DNA of 64,000 nt from Rossellomorea aquimaris (GTDB lineage: Bacteria > Bacillota > Bacilli > Bacillales > Bacillaceae_B). Shown in pieces: positions 52,279 to 61,132 of this stretch; positions within the stretch are counted from its first letter, which is position 1; every line of letters starts with the position of its first letter. Position numbers and translations under genes: made by a program. The stretch is from contig NZ_MINN01000150.1 of the NCBI RefSeq assembly GCF_001877785.1, forward strand, positions 62,001 to 126,000, in the 5' to 3' direction. Below the pieces are notes generated by a model, which did no database searches, was not told the origin of the DNA, and saw only the letters and a list, made by a program, of their open reading frames with translations.

Positions 52279-53508
52279 ATGAATTGCAGCAATTTTTCTC
52301 ATTTCGGGAACATCGAGGCCGAATCCTGTATGGAGTATTTCAGCTGCCCGGTGCATATCAGGCTGCTTCACGACTACCGTCACACTCCCGGGGGCGTCGT
52401 CGATGAACTGGAAATCGATCTGTGCACGAGTCAGCATCTGTGCGGTTTTCCCCTGGATGACCCGGCGTGTCCGGATGTTGCTTCCGATGACGGCCAATTT
52501 GGCCAGATCACAGTCCGTAGTCAACCGTTCAAACGCGATTGGTCCTTCCTTTTCTGAAATAAGCTCCAGTGATTCCTTCAGGTCACAATGCGGAATGAGA
52601 AGAGTAGTTTCTTGTTGATTTTTGTAAAAATCACACTCGATATGTCTGGCTGCAAGTATCGACCTGATTACAGATTGCCTGTCATGTCCGCGGTCCCTGT
52701 CCTCTCCATTCAGAGTAATGCTTGCTCTTTCGTCTTGAAAGACGATGCCGATGACGGGGTATCTGTCTGACCGCTTGGAAGTATGATTTATGTACGTGCC
52801 CCGTTCATTAGTAAGACTGGACCGTACTGTCATCGGAACTCCGTGCTCTTTCGCATGTTTAACGGATCGTGGATGCAGTACGCCTGCTCCCCTTGCTGCA
52901 AGGTTCAGCATATCATCGTACGTCAGGGATGAAATCTTGGCAGCTTTCTTGATATACCTGGGATCCGAGGTGTATACGCCATCAACGTCAGTATAAATGT
53001 CACAGCGTTCCGCACCGAGACGGGCTGCAAGGGCGGCTGCGGTTGTATCTGACCCGCCGCGCCCCAGCGTGGAGATGGCCCCCGCTTCTGTCACGCCTTG
53101 AAAACCTGCCACCACGACGACTTTACCATCAGCGAGTTCCCTTAATATTGGATCGGGATCAATACTTTTTAGCTTGGCGTTGCCGTGTATCGAATCCGTC
53201 TGGATGCCTGCCTGGCCGCCGGTGAAGGAGATCGAATCCACTCCTTTTTCCTGGAGGGCCAGGGCTAATAGAGCGATCGTAACCTGTTCCCCTGTCGACA
53301 GAAGCATATCCATTTCCCTTTTTTGCGGATTCGAGGTTACTTCATAGGCAAGCCTCGTCAAGGTATCCGTTGTATCCCCCATGGCCGAGACGACCACCAC
53401 GACATCATGTCCAAGATTCTTTTCCTCAATCACCCTTGAAGCTGCCCTTTTAATTGCGGATGCAGAATCGACAGAGGTCCCTCCGAATTTTTGTACGATA
53501 ATACTCAC
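52276..53508 (-). CDS. lysC: Aspartokinase
   Basis: 410 residues. VQKFGGTSVDS (about 5-15) is the aspartokinase signature, STGEQV and GRGGSDTTAAALA complete the kinase domain; the last 150 residues hold two ACT regulatory domains (one with SVIRSILAARHIECDF). It makes aspartyl phosphate, the first step to aspartate semialdehyde and lysine/threonine/methionine. No lysine riboswitch fits in the 114 bp upstream. It lies just downstream of the siderophore cluster in the same direction, so it could supply it. Confidence 0.93.
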   Translation of the reverse strand: MSIIVQKFGGTSVDSASAIKRAASRVIEEKNLGHDVVVVVSAMGDTTDTLTRLAYEVTSNPQKREMDMLLSTGEQVTIALLALALQEKGVDSISFTGGQAGIQTDSIHGNAKLKSIDPDPILRELADGKVVVVAGFQGVTEAGAISTLGRGGSDTTAAALAARLGAERCDIYTDVDGVYTSDPRYIKKAAKISSLTYDDMLNLAARGAGVLHPRSVKHAKEHGVPMTVRSSLTNERGTYINHTSKRSDRYPVIGIVFQDERASITLNGEDRDRGHDRQSVIRSILAARHIECDFYKNQQETTLLIPHCDLKESLELISEKEGPIAFERLTTDCDLAKLAVIGSNIRTRRVIQGKTAQMLTRAQIDFQFIDDAPGSVTVVVKQPDMHRAAEILHTGFGLDVPEMRKIAAIH

Positions 53509-53532
53509 CTGCTAAACCTTCTTTCTTCGAGG

Positions 53533-53556
53533 ATCATGGATGATCCGTTTTTTTGC
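53533..53556 (+). terminator. Plus-oriented hairpin with T run against the flanking genes
   Basis: GGATCATGGATGATCC followed by GTTTTTTT. Both neighbours (rhbF-like and lysC) are on the minus strand, so it would stop only antisense transcription. Confidence 0.6.
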
Positions 53557-53590
53557 TCATCTTACTTACGGAATTTTCCCTGGCATTATG

Positions 53591-53612
53591 GCAGCCTGCC
53601 CGGCAGGCTTGC
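53591..53612 (-). other. GC-rich hairpin between the rhbF-like gene and lysC
   Basis: GCAAGCCTGCC-GGGCAGGCTGC on the minus strand; no T run, so either a weak stop or an RNA-stabilising stem separating the siderophore genes from lysC. Confidence 0.5.
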
Positions 53613-53622
53613 AGCACAGCTA

Positions 53623-55434
53623 TTAAACCGTCTCCTTCACCTTGAAAAGTGCCAGTGCATTATTCACTTTTCCGAACTCTGAAGCATGCGGACGGTCGTC
53701 GCCGGTTGCGTATCCATAATCGACCATGCGGTTGCGGTTCAGGCAAAGCTTGGTCAATTCCGGCTTAAAGAAGTCAAACAGCTCGAACCGTTCCTTCAAT
53801 TGGGGGAATCTGTGCTGATAATCCCCGATGGCCTCTGCAAGCATGCCCCAGAATGTTTCTTCTTCCATAAGTTCATGATTGACGAGGATATTGCTCATAT
53901 AGCGCAGATGGCAGATGAACAAACCTGTGAAGATGAATTGAGTCAAGCCTTCCGGCGGCTCGCTTCTCAGCACCTCTTTGAATTCCTTCGACAATCCTCT
54001 CAGCTCAGGGAAGTCCTGGTCCGAGATATTGACGTCATCGACGAAATCTTTGATGGCCAGACGGTGGGGAACAGAATCCTTCAGCACGACGATCGTATTC
54101 TGACCATGCGGAGAGAAAACCGTTCCATATTGATATAGGTAATGAAGCAGCGGATCCATGACCACCTTGAAGAAGGTCTTCATCCATTCATCGGCTTGGA
54201 GTCCGGAATCTTCGATCAGGCTTTGTACATACGGTTTAATGTCATGATCTTCATATAAAAGAGCCGCAAGCGTGATGGCCTGTTCCCCTTCATCGAGATA
54301 CGTATAGATGCTTTCCCTCCAAATTGTCCCAAGCATTTCGAGATACTGATATGGAGCCTGCTTCACCCCGGTGTAATAGGGGTGATCGACATTCATACTG
54401 GCATTTTCCCCCGGCAGGATGACGCGGCATTCGTCCTTCAGGAAAGTGTCTTTGTCTGCTATGCCTTTGATGAGCTCCGTCACCTGCGGGGCAATCAATG
54501 TGCGCTCGGACGGCAGCCCCCTGTAAACAAGTGTATTGAGGATGCTAATCGGAAGCTTGACGTGGTGCTTCCCTTTATTCGTCCTGTTCACGAATGTACG
54601 GATCGACTGCTGCGGCAGGTAGCTGTCGTTTCCTTCCCCGAGTGGGATGATCTTTTTTCCTGAAAGTTCCTCAGGGAAGTTCTGGATCAGGACGTTTTTC
54701 CACTGCCATTCGTGTACCGGCATGAAATAATAGTCTGACGGGTCCTCTCCATGGTCTTTTATTATTTTTTCAAAAGAAGTTCTTTCCGTTTCGGACAATT
54801 CAGAGGCGAGCAGGTCCTCATACTTCAAGCCTTCGATCGATTGGAATGAAGCAATTTTTTTAGCGACGGCAACCCAGGAAAGACGGATTTCCCTCCCGTG
54901 TTCGGGTGCATAGGTAAGATAGTCATCGTACCCGAAGCCGATCCGACCCTTGTTGTATGTAATCCACGGGTGGCCGGTCATGAAGCCTTCGAGCTCGGCA
55001 TAATCTACATGGATGAGTTCATCAGATGATTTCGATTCTTTGTCCAGCAGGTGGGCGTCGGCAATCAGGGTAGCGTTCAGCTCTTTGATCAGATGCCCGA
55101 CCGTTTCCGGTGACATCGGGATGAGTTCCTGAAGATCGATGAGCAGTGCGATGGCGCTGTCAGCCTGCTTTGTTTCTCCGTCTGCTGTGATGTCGATCGT
55201 TTCCCATTTCACATCAAAACTGTCAAACAATCGTTTTTCAGCCTGGTAGCGGTACTGTTTATCGTCTGAGATCTGCAGGGCATATGTGATGGTCTTTCCC
55301 TTTTCATCGAGTATGCTGGGCTGGATCATGTCTTCGTACATATACTCTGATAACATTTTTGCAATCAGTTTGCGGTTGACCTTTTTCCAGTTGTGCTTGT
55401 TCAATACGGTTTGCAGTTCGCTTGCAAATTGCAT
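53623..55434 (-). CDS. rhbF: IucA/IucC-type siderophore synthetase (RhbF-like)
   Basis: 603 residues of the NIS synthetase family. HPWITYNKGRIGFG early on and HEWQWKNVLIQNFPEE, FSPHGQNTIVVLKD (ATP-binding/active-site signature) later. It condenses an activated citrate carboxylate with an amine or hydroxylamine without a ribosome or NRPS. By place it is the IucC-type enzyme that adds the second side chain. It stands apart from the five upstream genes by a 493-bp gap with repeats. Confidence 0.92.
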   Translation of the reverse strand: MQFASELQTVLNKHNWKKVNRKLIAKMLSEYMYEDMIQPSILDEKGKTITYALQISDDKQYRYQAEKRLFDSFDVKWETIDITADGETKQADSAIALLIDLQELIPMSPETVGHLIKELNATLIADAHLLDKESKSSDELIHVDYAELEGFMTGHPWITYNKGRIGFGYDDYLTYAPEHGREIRLSWVAVAKKIASFQSIEGLKYEDLLASELSETERTSFEKIIKDHGEDPSDYYFMPVHEWQWKNVLIQNFPEELSGKKIIPLGEGNDSYLPQQSIRTFVNRTNKGKHHVKLPISILNTLVYRGLPSERTLIAPQVTELIKGIADKDTFLKDECRVILPGENASMNVDHPYYTGVKQAPYQYLEMLGTIWRESIYTYLDEGEQAITLAALLYEDHDIKPYVQSLIEDSGLQADEWMKTFFKVVMDPLLHYLYQYGTVFSPHGQNTIVVLKDSVPHRLAIKDFVDDVNISDQDFPELRGLSKEFKEVLRSEPPEGLTQFIFTGLFICHLRYMSNILVNHELMEEETFWGMLAEAIGDYQHRFPQLKERFELFDFFKPELTKLCLNRNRMVDYGYATGDDRPHASEFGKVNNALALFKVKETV

Positions 55435-55499
55435 GGGATCCCTTCTTTCTGTCTATTTTAGTTGCTGCTTTTAATAAATGAGATTCAAGGTTTATTACC

Positions 55500-55562
55500 G
55501 CTGTTGGGTTACGTGCAGGACTTCGCTTTCCGAAAGGGTCTGCGTCTTGCCCGAACCAGTTT
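55500..55562 (+). repeat. Dispersed repeat copy E (remnant)
   Basis: GCTGTTGGGTTACGTGC, CTTCGCTTTCCG and then a shortened GTCTGCGTCTTGCC. The middle is lost; both ends are recognisable as members of the A-D family. It lies in the gap within the siderophore cluster. Confidence 0.65.
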
Positions 55563-55720
55563 AGAATCCAGCGTCAAAAAACAGTGAAATTTGTGTATTT
55601 TCCATAGGAAAACATGTTTTTCATCCTACCCGCTATATAATTCATTCGTTTTCCACTATAAAAACGTATTTCCAACTAAAATCTTCAAATTTGAACTTAC
55701 TTTCCTTATACTCAGAAAGC

Positions 55721-55875
55721 TTTATTATTGAAAACGGAAATTTCATTATCGAAATCAAAAGCTTTATTATTGAAAATCAAGCTTTTATTATCGAAACTGC
55801 GAAGCCTTTTATTAAAGATTCTTTATTGTAATCGAAAGCGCGACACTTATAAGCAAACCTATACTTTTATTATCA
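55721..55875. repeat. Intergenic array, period 21 bp, motif TTTATTATYGAAA
   Basis: ATTATYG at 55724, 55745, 55766 and 55787 (steps 21, 21, 21), then more degenerate copies at about 55811, 55825 and 55869. It fills the rest of the gap between the hydroxylase and rhbF-like genes. Nothing coding is seen in 55435-55927. Confidence 0.85.
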
Positions 55876-55927
55876 AAAAATGCAGGTGCTTACCCAACCC
55901 AAGTCCGCCTTCATTCCCCCGTCACCC

Positions 55928-57268
55928 TCACATGCTTGGAACGGCAGCCGCAGCCCGTTTTTCAACTCCAAATGTCTGAAACACATTCTTCGTCTGAACC
56001 GGATATACTTCCCTTCCGGCTAATTGATTGATAATGACTGCATTCCGGTGTGCGCCGAGTCCAAGGTCCGGGGCCCCGACTCCATGGGTGTGCATCTCCC
56101 CGTTTTGAACGAAGATGCTGCCGCCTTCGCCGATGAAGGTCTCCAGGCGGTAATCCTTCGTGAACTTGAACCTGCCGGCAACGTCATATACCAGGTCATC
56201 CTTCATACCGGACAGAAACGACGGAACCGCTGTTTTGTAACCTGTCCCGAAGATGACGACGTCGCTCTCTTGAGTGAATGTTTCTTCTTTTACTTGGTGA
56301 TATCCGCGGAGCGAGTAACCGCGGCCACTGGCTTCAAGACCGGTGATTTCCGTCATCGCCTGCAGAGAGATCCGAGGGTATTCACTTCCGATCGAACGCT
56401 CGTACAGATAGTCATAAATCTCCGCGATCGTGTCTGCGCTGATTCCTTTATACAAGAGGTCCTGATCCTTCAGGAGAGCATCCTTTTTCTCCTGCGGCAG
56501 GCTGTAGAAGAAGTCCGTATAGTCGGGTGAGAAGTATTCAAGTCCGAGCTTTGAATACTCCATCGGGAAGAATCCTTTGGAACGGGTGAACCAGTCCAGG
56601 GTGAATCCGTGGTTCTCCTGTTCTTTCGCCACATCAAGGAATACTTCCGCGGCGCTCTGCCCAGACCCGATGACCGTCACCGATCGCGCCTCTTTACAGA
56701 TCTCTTTTTTCTCCAGATACTCGGATGTATGGAAGACGCTGCTTCCGAGATGTTCCCTGAAGTGTTCCGGGACAGAAGGAACAGAGCCGATCCCCATCAC
56801 GAGGTGGCGCGTCACGAACCGCTCTTCAGTACGCGCCGCATCATTCCATACGGAAACCTCGTACCCGTTCCCTCCGTCATCCAGCACTGCCGGTACAACA
56901 CGTTCGACTTCCATCCCAAACCGGCATTGCGGCAGCTGATCGGAGACCCAGCGGCAATAATGGTTGTATTCTTTTCTCGGAATATGGAATTTCTCAAGGA
57001 AATAAAAGTGATACAAACGATTGTGAGCCTGTAAATAGTTCAGGAATGTGTATTTGCTTCTGACATCTGCCATCGACACAAGGTCCGCGAAAAATGGTAC
57101 CTGCAGGGTCGTCCCATCGATCAGCATCCCGGGATGCCAATTGAATTCCGTCTTCTTTTCAAGGAACAGGGCCTTCATATCCCCAACTTCATCAAGCAAG
57201 GCCGCCAAACCTAAATTGAAGGGGCCGATCCCGATGCCGATCACGTCATGGATTTCATTTTCATTCAT
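55928..57268 (-). CDS. rhbE: N-hydroxylating monooxygenase (lysine/ornithine/diaminopropane type, RhbE-like)
   Basis: 446 residues from ATG 57268 (AGAGGTG upstream). FAD motif GIGIGPFNLGLAALLDE at about 11-27, NADPH motif VIGSGQSAAEVFLD near 205, and the C-terminal FGTGYK and GLGAHR segments. It would N-hydroxylate 1,3-diaminopropane with NADPH and O2. The ATG overlaps the acetyltransferase stop by 4 bp. Confidence 0.93.
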   Translation of the reverse strand: MNENEIHDVIGIGIGPFNLGLAALLDEVGDMKALFLEKKTEFNWHPGMLIDGTTLQVPFFADLVSMADVRSKYTFLNYLQAHNRLYHFYFLEKFHIPRKEYNHYCRWVSDQLPQCRFGMEVERVVPAVLDDGGNGYEVSVWNDAARTEERFVTRHLVMGIGSVPSVPEHFREHLGSSVFHTSEYLEKKEICKEARSVTVIGSGQSAAEVFLDVAKEQENHGFTLDWFTRSKGFFPMEYSKLGLEYFSPDYTDFFYSLPQEKKDALLKDQDLLYKGISADTIAEIYDYLYERSIGSEYPRISLQAMTEITGLEASGRGYSLRGYHQVKEETFTQESDVVIFGTGYKTAVPSFLSGMKDDLVYDVAGRFKFTKDYRLETFIGEGGSIFVQNGEMHTHGVGAPDLGLGAHRNAVIINQLAGREVYPVQTKNVFQTFGVEKRAAAAVPSM

Positions 57269-57822
57269 GGGGTCCACCTCTTTTCGAATTCTCCCCGCTC
57301 ACATTTCATGAGCAGTCCGGTTTTATCCGGCAGTTCAATCGGTCCGATTCTTTTGAAACCGCATTTCGTAAACACATGGATCATTTTTTCATTCCGGATA
57401 TCGGGTTCCGCCATGACCTTTTCTGTCCTGTCATCCTGGAATTGAAACCGGACCATTTCCCTTAACAGCGGCAATGAATATCCTTTTCCTAAAAATTCTT
57501 TATCACCGATCAAGAGATGGACGCCCTGGTCATGGGGAACGGCATTATACATTTTTTCCAGCACATCCCCTTTGACCCAGTAGGCCTCCCAGTAACTCAT
57601 CGGCACATCGTCCAGACATCCGATATAGAGGGTATGGTGATCATCGTTCAATGCTTTTCTCAAATGTTCCCTGAACTTATTAAGAGGCATGTTGAGATTC
57701 CAGAACGGGTGGACATGGTCCTCCATCATCCAGGTGTGGATCATGTCCACATCCCGCTCAAACTCTGCTTTCCTAAACGAAATCTTCCTTCCGATCTCTT
57801 CATCATAAAACTCATAGTGCAT
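57265..57822 (-). CDS. rhbD: GNAT-type acetyltransferase (RhbD/AlcB-like)
   Basis: 185 residues. MHTWM-type start (DMIHTWMMEDHVHPFWN) and a C-terminal RTEKVMAEPDIRNEKMIHVFTKCGF are typical of the AlcB/IucB group of siderophore acyltransferases. It would acetylate N-hydroxydiaminopropane to the hydroxamate. It overlaps the upstream rhbC-like gene by 11 bp, supporting coupled translation. Confidence 0.92.
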   Translation of the reverse strand: MHYEFYDEEIGRKISFRKAEFERDVDMIHTWMMEDHVHPFWNLNMPLNKFREHLRKALNDDHHTLYIGCLDDVPMSYWEAYWVKGDVLEKMYNAVPHDQGVHLLIGDKEFLGKGYSLPLLREMVRFQFQDDRTEKVMAEPDIRNEKMIHVFTKCGFKRIGPIELPDKTGLLMKCERGEFEKRWTP

Positions 57823-59608
57823 GGAGGATCTCCACCTCTCCCGCGATCGGGTTCTTCACCATCGTATAGACGGACTGCGATTCCATCGGGCCGACAAGCT
57901 CATCCATGTCATAGAAACGGGTCAGCAGGTTGGCTTTGCATGGAAGCTCCGGCTGATACAACAGACTGCTCAGAAGGTCTGATGGCATCGTTTCTTCGTG
58001 TTTCTTAAGCCGTTCCTTCAATACATGGATCAGCTCCCCTTCTTCGATAAGACCGCTGACTCCAAAACCGTTGATAAGACCGAACAGGTGATTGAAGAAA
58101 AAGTAATATCTCAGTCGCTCTTCCGATACGTCATCAGCACAGATCGTATCACTCACTGTATTGAGTTCAGGCAGCAGTTCCTTCAATTTGTCCGCCTTCG
58201 ATTCGCTGTAGTAGTAGCCTTGGTTGTCGCGGTAATAGAACGTTTCAGGATAGCCGCCCCCGAGCTTGATGACCGAGTTCTGTTGATGGGCCTCAAGCGC
58301 AATTCCATAGGTGTTAAACAGCCAGATTATCGGGTCGAGTGTCAGATCCAGGTAACGTTTGAACCAGTCGATGCTCACTTCTTCCGCCGAACGATTCTCT
58401 CGGTTGGCAATCCCTTTGATTATACTGTAGAGCCTTGGTTTTCCAGCGAAGGCATGATCCTGGCACAAACCTGCAACCAGGCTGGCATTTTTGCTATTTT
58501 CATAGAAAGGATTGTCGCGGATCACGACCTCAAATCCTGAGAGTTCTGTCTCCGATACAAGATTCAAGTAAGCTGGATCCTCTAATATGCGAAAGTTGGG
58601 AAAATTCCGCTTGATACTTTGTCCAACTTCCGTCTCCAGAAGCCTTGAAACCTCCACTCCCCTGGCAAGCTCCTTTGCCTGGTTGATGCGGAGGGAGTTT
58701 GTGATTTTGACAGGTACAGAGAATTTATACATATATTTAGAGCTTTTGCTGTACACGCTCCTGAATGATGAAGTACCCGTAAACTTTTTGCCGGCGGGAC
58801 CTGCATACTGAAGCGAACCATCCGCTAGCCTCGTTTGCACTTCAGGATTCTCCATCAGTTCCTTCACTTGGAGTGGATGAACCGGGATCAATACCTTTTC
58901 ATCTTTTTTCATGATTTCTTCGAGCCAGTCCTGATCAACTTCGCTGTCATTCTCCAATTCTTCGAAAATAATAGAAGCAGCAGACTGCGGACGGCTGGAA
59001 TCCTGGAGAACCAGTGACTTCTCCGCTGCAAAATAGTGAAGCTGGAACGCTCCTTTCCGCTCGGGGGAATACATCGCATCCTCCGTTTCAGTCAGACCCT
59101 GTTTACTTTTCGGGGTCGGATGAAGCAGGTGCCCGAATAATAGGGACTGCTCCGCTTCGATGAATTCAAAGTCTTCCTGAGAAAGTGATTCTGCGTCTTC
59201 CACCCGGGCATCCAGGTACGTTTTGATGCTGCGGCAGCTCAGGATGACGCGGTAAATGAGTTCATCCTCGGCTCCCCTGAAGCTTTTATCCAGTAGGAAT
59301 TCTTTCACTATGAGCGAAGTAAGCGTGATATAGTCGATCGGCTGCAGGTCTTCACTGCCAGAGGTGCGATAGTAGATCGGGAAAGAAAATAAATGGCGGT
59401 CTGTATCAGACCAGTATCCAACCCCTGCAACCACTTCGATTTTCTGCAGGATCAATTTGGAGACAATCACTTTGTCCATCCCCTCTTTTACAAAAAAAGG
59501 GTGTTCCATCAGCTCCGGAGCTTCTTCAAAATTCCCGGTCTCCCTTAAATAACAATTCAGAAAGCTTTGCATCGTGGCGTTTTCTGCCAGCTGCTTTGTA
59601 TCATACAC
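57812..59608 (-). CDS. rhbC: IucA/IucC-type siderophore synthetase (RhbC-like)
   Basis: 598 residues, paralogous to but clearly different from the rhbF-like enzyme. VHPLQVKELMENPEVQ, GTSSFRSVYS, KFSVPVKITNSLRINQ and AHQQNSVIKLGGGYPE are NIS synthetase blocks. By order it is the IucA-type enzyme that loads the first side chain on citrate. It overlaps the decarboxylase gene by 8 bp. Confidence 0.92.
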   Translation of the reverse strand: MYDTKQLAENATMQSFLNCYLRETGNFEEAPELMEHPFFVKEGMDKVIVSKLILQKIEVVAGVGYWSDTDRHLFSFPIYYRTSGSEDLQPIDYITLTSLIVKEFLLDKSFRGAEDELIYRVILSCRSIKTYLDARVEDAESLSQEDFEFIEAEQSLLFGHLLHPTPKSKQGLTETEDAMYSPERKGAFQLHYFAAEKSLVLQDSSRPQSAASIIFEELENDSEVDQDWLEEIMKKDEKVLIPVHPLQVKELMENPEVQTRLADGSLQYAGPAGKKFTGTSSFRSVYSKSSKYMYKFSVPVKITNSLRINQAKELARGVEVSRLLETEVGQSIKRNFPNFRILEDPAYLNLVSETELSGFEVVIRDNPFYENSKNASLVAGLCQDHAFAGKPRLYSIIKGIANRENRSAEEVSIDWFKRYLDLTLDPIIWLFNTYGIALEAHQQNSVIKLGGGYPETFYYRDNQGYYYSESKADKLKELLPELNTVSDTICADDVSEERLRYYFFFNHLFGLINGFGVSGLIEEGELIHVLKERLKKHEETMPSDLLSSLLYQPELPCKANLLTRFYDMDELVGPMESQSVYTMVKNPIAGEVEILHAL

Positions 59609-61127
59609 GGGCTAAACCTCCATTCATTAGTTGAGTTGCAGTCTTCTTTATTTCATCCATCAGCTCGTGGATATCTTCTTCACTTGTTCTCGGATTCAGG
59701 AGAGTGAGCTTCAAGAAGGTCTCACCGTCAACGGTTGTCTTCGCAATGACTCCCTTTCCTTCATGAAGGAGCGACTGCTGAATCGCCCTGTTCAGTTCAT
59801 CAAGGCCGATGCCGATTTCAGTCTCCGGCTTATACCTGAAGACGATGGTATTGATTTCTGGATGTTTATTTTTGAGGTCGATGGTATCAAGACCTTCCAG
59901 GTATCCTGCTGTATAGCGGGCAAGCTCCATGGTCCGGTCGATCATTTCACCAAAGGTTTCTATGCCCACTGTCTTCAAGGACAGATAAAGCTTCAATGAA
60001 TCAAATCTTCTGGTGGTAGAGGTCGATTTCGTCACAAGATTCACAATTCCGTCATCTTCATCTTTTAAGGGATTTAAGTAATCCGCGTGATGGGAAAGGA
60101 ATCCGAAATGCCGCCGGTCCTTCACCATGAATGCCCCGCAGCTGACAGGCTGATAAAATAATTTGTGAAAGTCTATGGTCATCGAGTCCGCCTTTTCAAG
60201 GCCTTTAAGCTTATCGCAGTGAGAATGACTCAGGAGCAACCCACCCCCGAATGCTGCGTCCACATGGAACCAAAGTCCTTTTTCCTCTGAAATGGAAGCG
60301 AGTTCCGGCAATGGATCGATGCTTCCGAAATCTGTGGTTCCGCATGTTGCGGCGATGGCGAAGGGCAGCATGTCGTCTGCCTTAAGCCGCTTCAGTACAT
60401 TTTGAATATCTTCCATGCACATCCGGTGGTACTCGTCCGTTTTCACCGTGATGACAGCTTGTTCACCCAGACCGAGCTGTGAGGCGGACTTCTTCACGGT
60501 AAAATGGGCATCTTCCGAACAAAGGATGCGCAGCCGGTGAAATTCAGGCGGCAATCCTTGCTTTTGTACGTTATGGCCCCATTGGTTTTGGCAGAATGAA
60601 TCCCTGGCAAGCAGCAGCCCCATGTAGTTGGATTGTGTACCGCCGCTCGTGAACACACCGTCGGAGGGTCCAGGATAACCCACCGTTTCCTTCAGCCATT
60701 CCACCATTCCTTCTTCTACATATGTAGCTGCCGTGCTCTGATCCCAGGAGTCCATGGACTGATTCAATGTACCGATGATGCATTCGCCGATGATCCCCGG
60801 GAGCAGCGGCGGACAATGCAGATGAGCCATGCTCTTTTTATGTGAGATATGAAGGCTGTTCCTTATGACGGGACCTTCAATCTCATCGAGGACCTTCTGA
60901 AGCGAGCGGCCTTCCCCGGCAAAGTTCATGATCCCCGCGATTTCCTTTTCGATTTCAGCCGGGGTCTTTCCGATGAAAGGCTGTTCGGTATCGCTGTAAA
61001 CTTCTTTAAGTTTATTGCTGACTTGTTCCATTCCTTTTTCAAAAGCGGTGAGCCCTTCCTCCCCCTGATGAAGGAAGAAGGAGTCAAACGCCGTCTTTTT
61101 ATTTTTTAGCTTTATGCCTGTACTCAT
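59601..61127 (-). CDS. rhbB: L-2,4-diaminobutyrate decarboxylase
   Basis: 508 residues of the group II PLP decarboxylases. FTSGGTQSNYMGLLLARD, HVDAAFGGGLLLS and TIDFHKLFYQPVSCGAF with the PLP lysine are present. It makes 1,3-diaminopropane from diaminobutyrate. Only 5 bp separate it from the aminotransferase, and it overlaps the next gene. Fits second position in rhbABCDEF. Confidence 0.93.
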   Translation of the reverse strand: MSTGIKLKNKKTAFDSFFLHQGEEGLTAFEKGMEQVSNKLKEVYSDTEQPFIGKTPAEIEKEIAGIMNFAGEGRSLQKVLDEIEGPVIRNSLHISHKKSMAHLHCPPLLPGIIGECIIGTLNQSMDSWDQSTAATYVEEGMVEWLKETVGYPGPSDGVFTSGGTQSNYMGLLLARDSFCQNQWGHNVQKQGLPPEFHRLRILCSEDAHFTVKKSASQLGLGEQAVITVKTDEYHRMCMEDIQNVLKRLKADDMLPFAIAATCGTTDFGSIDPLPELASISEEKGLWFHVDAAFGGGLLLSHSHCDKLKGLEKADSMTIDFHKLFYQPVSCGAFMVKDRRHFGFLSHHADYLNPLKDEDDGIVNLVTKSTSTTRRFDSLKLYLSLKTVGIETFGEMIDRTMELARYTAGYLEGLDTIDLKNKHPEINTIVFRYKPETEIGIGLDELNRAIQQSLLHEGKGVIAKTTVDGETFLKLTLLNPRTSEEDIHELMDEIKKTATQLMNGGLARV

Positions 61128-61132
61128 AGGGC

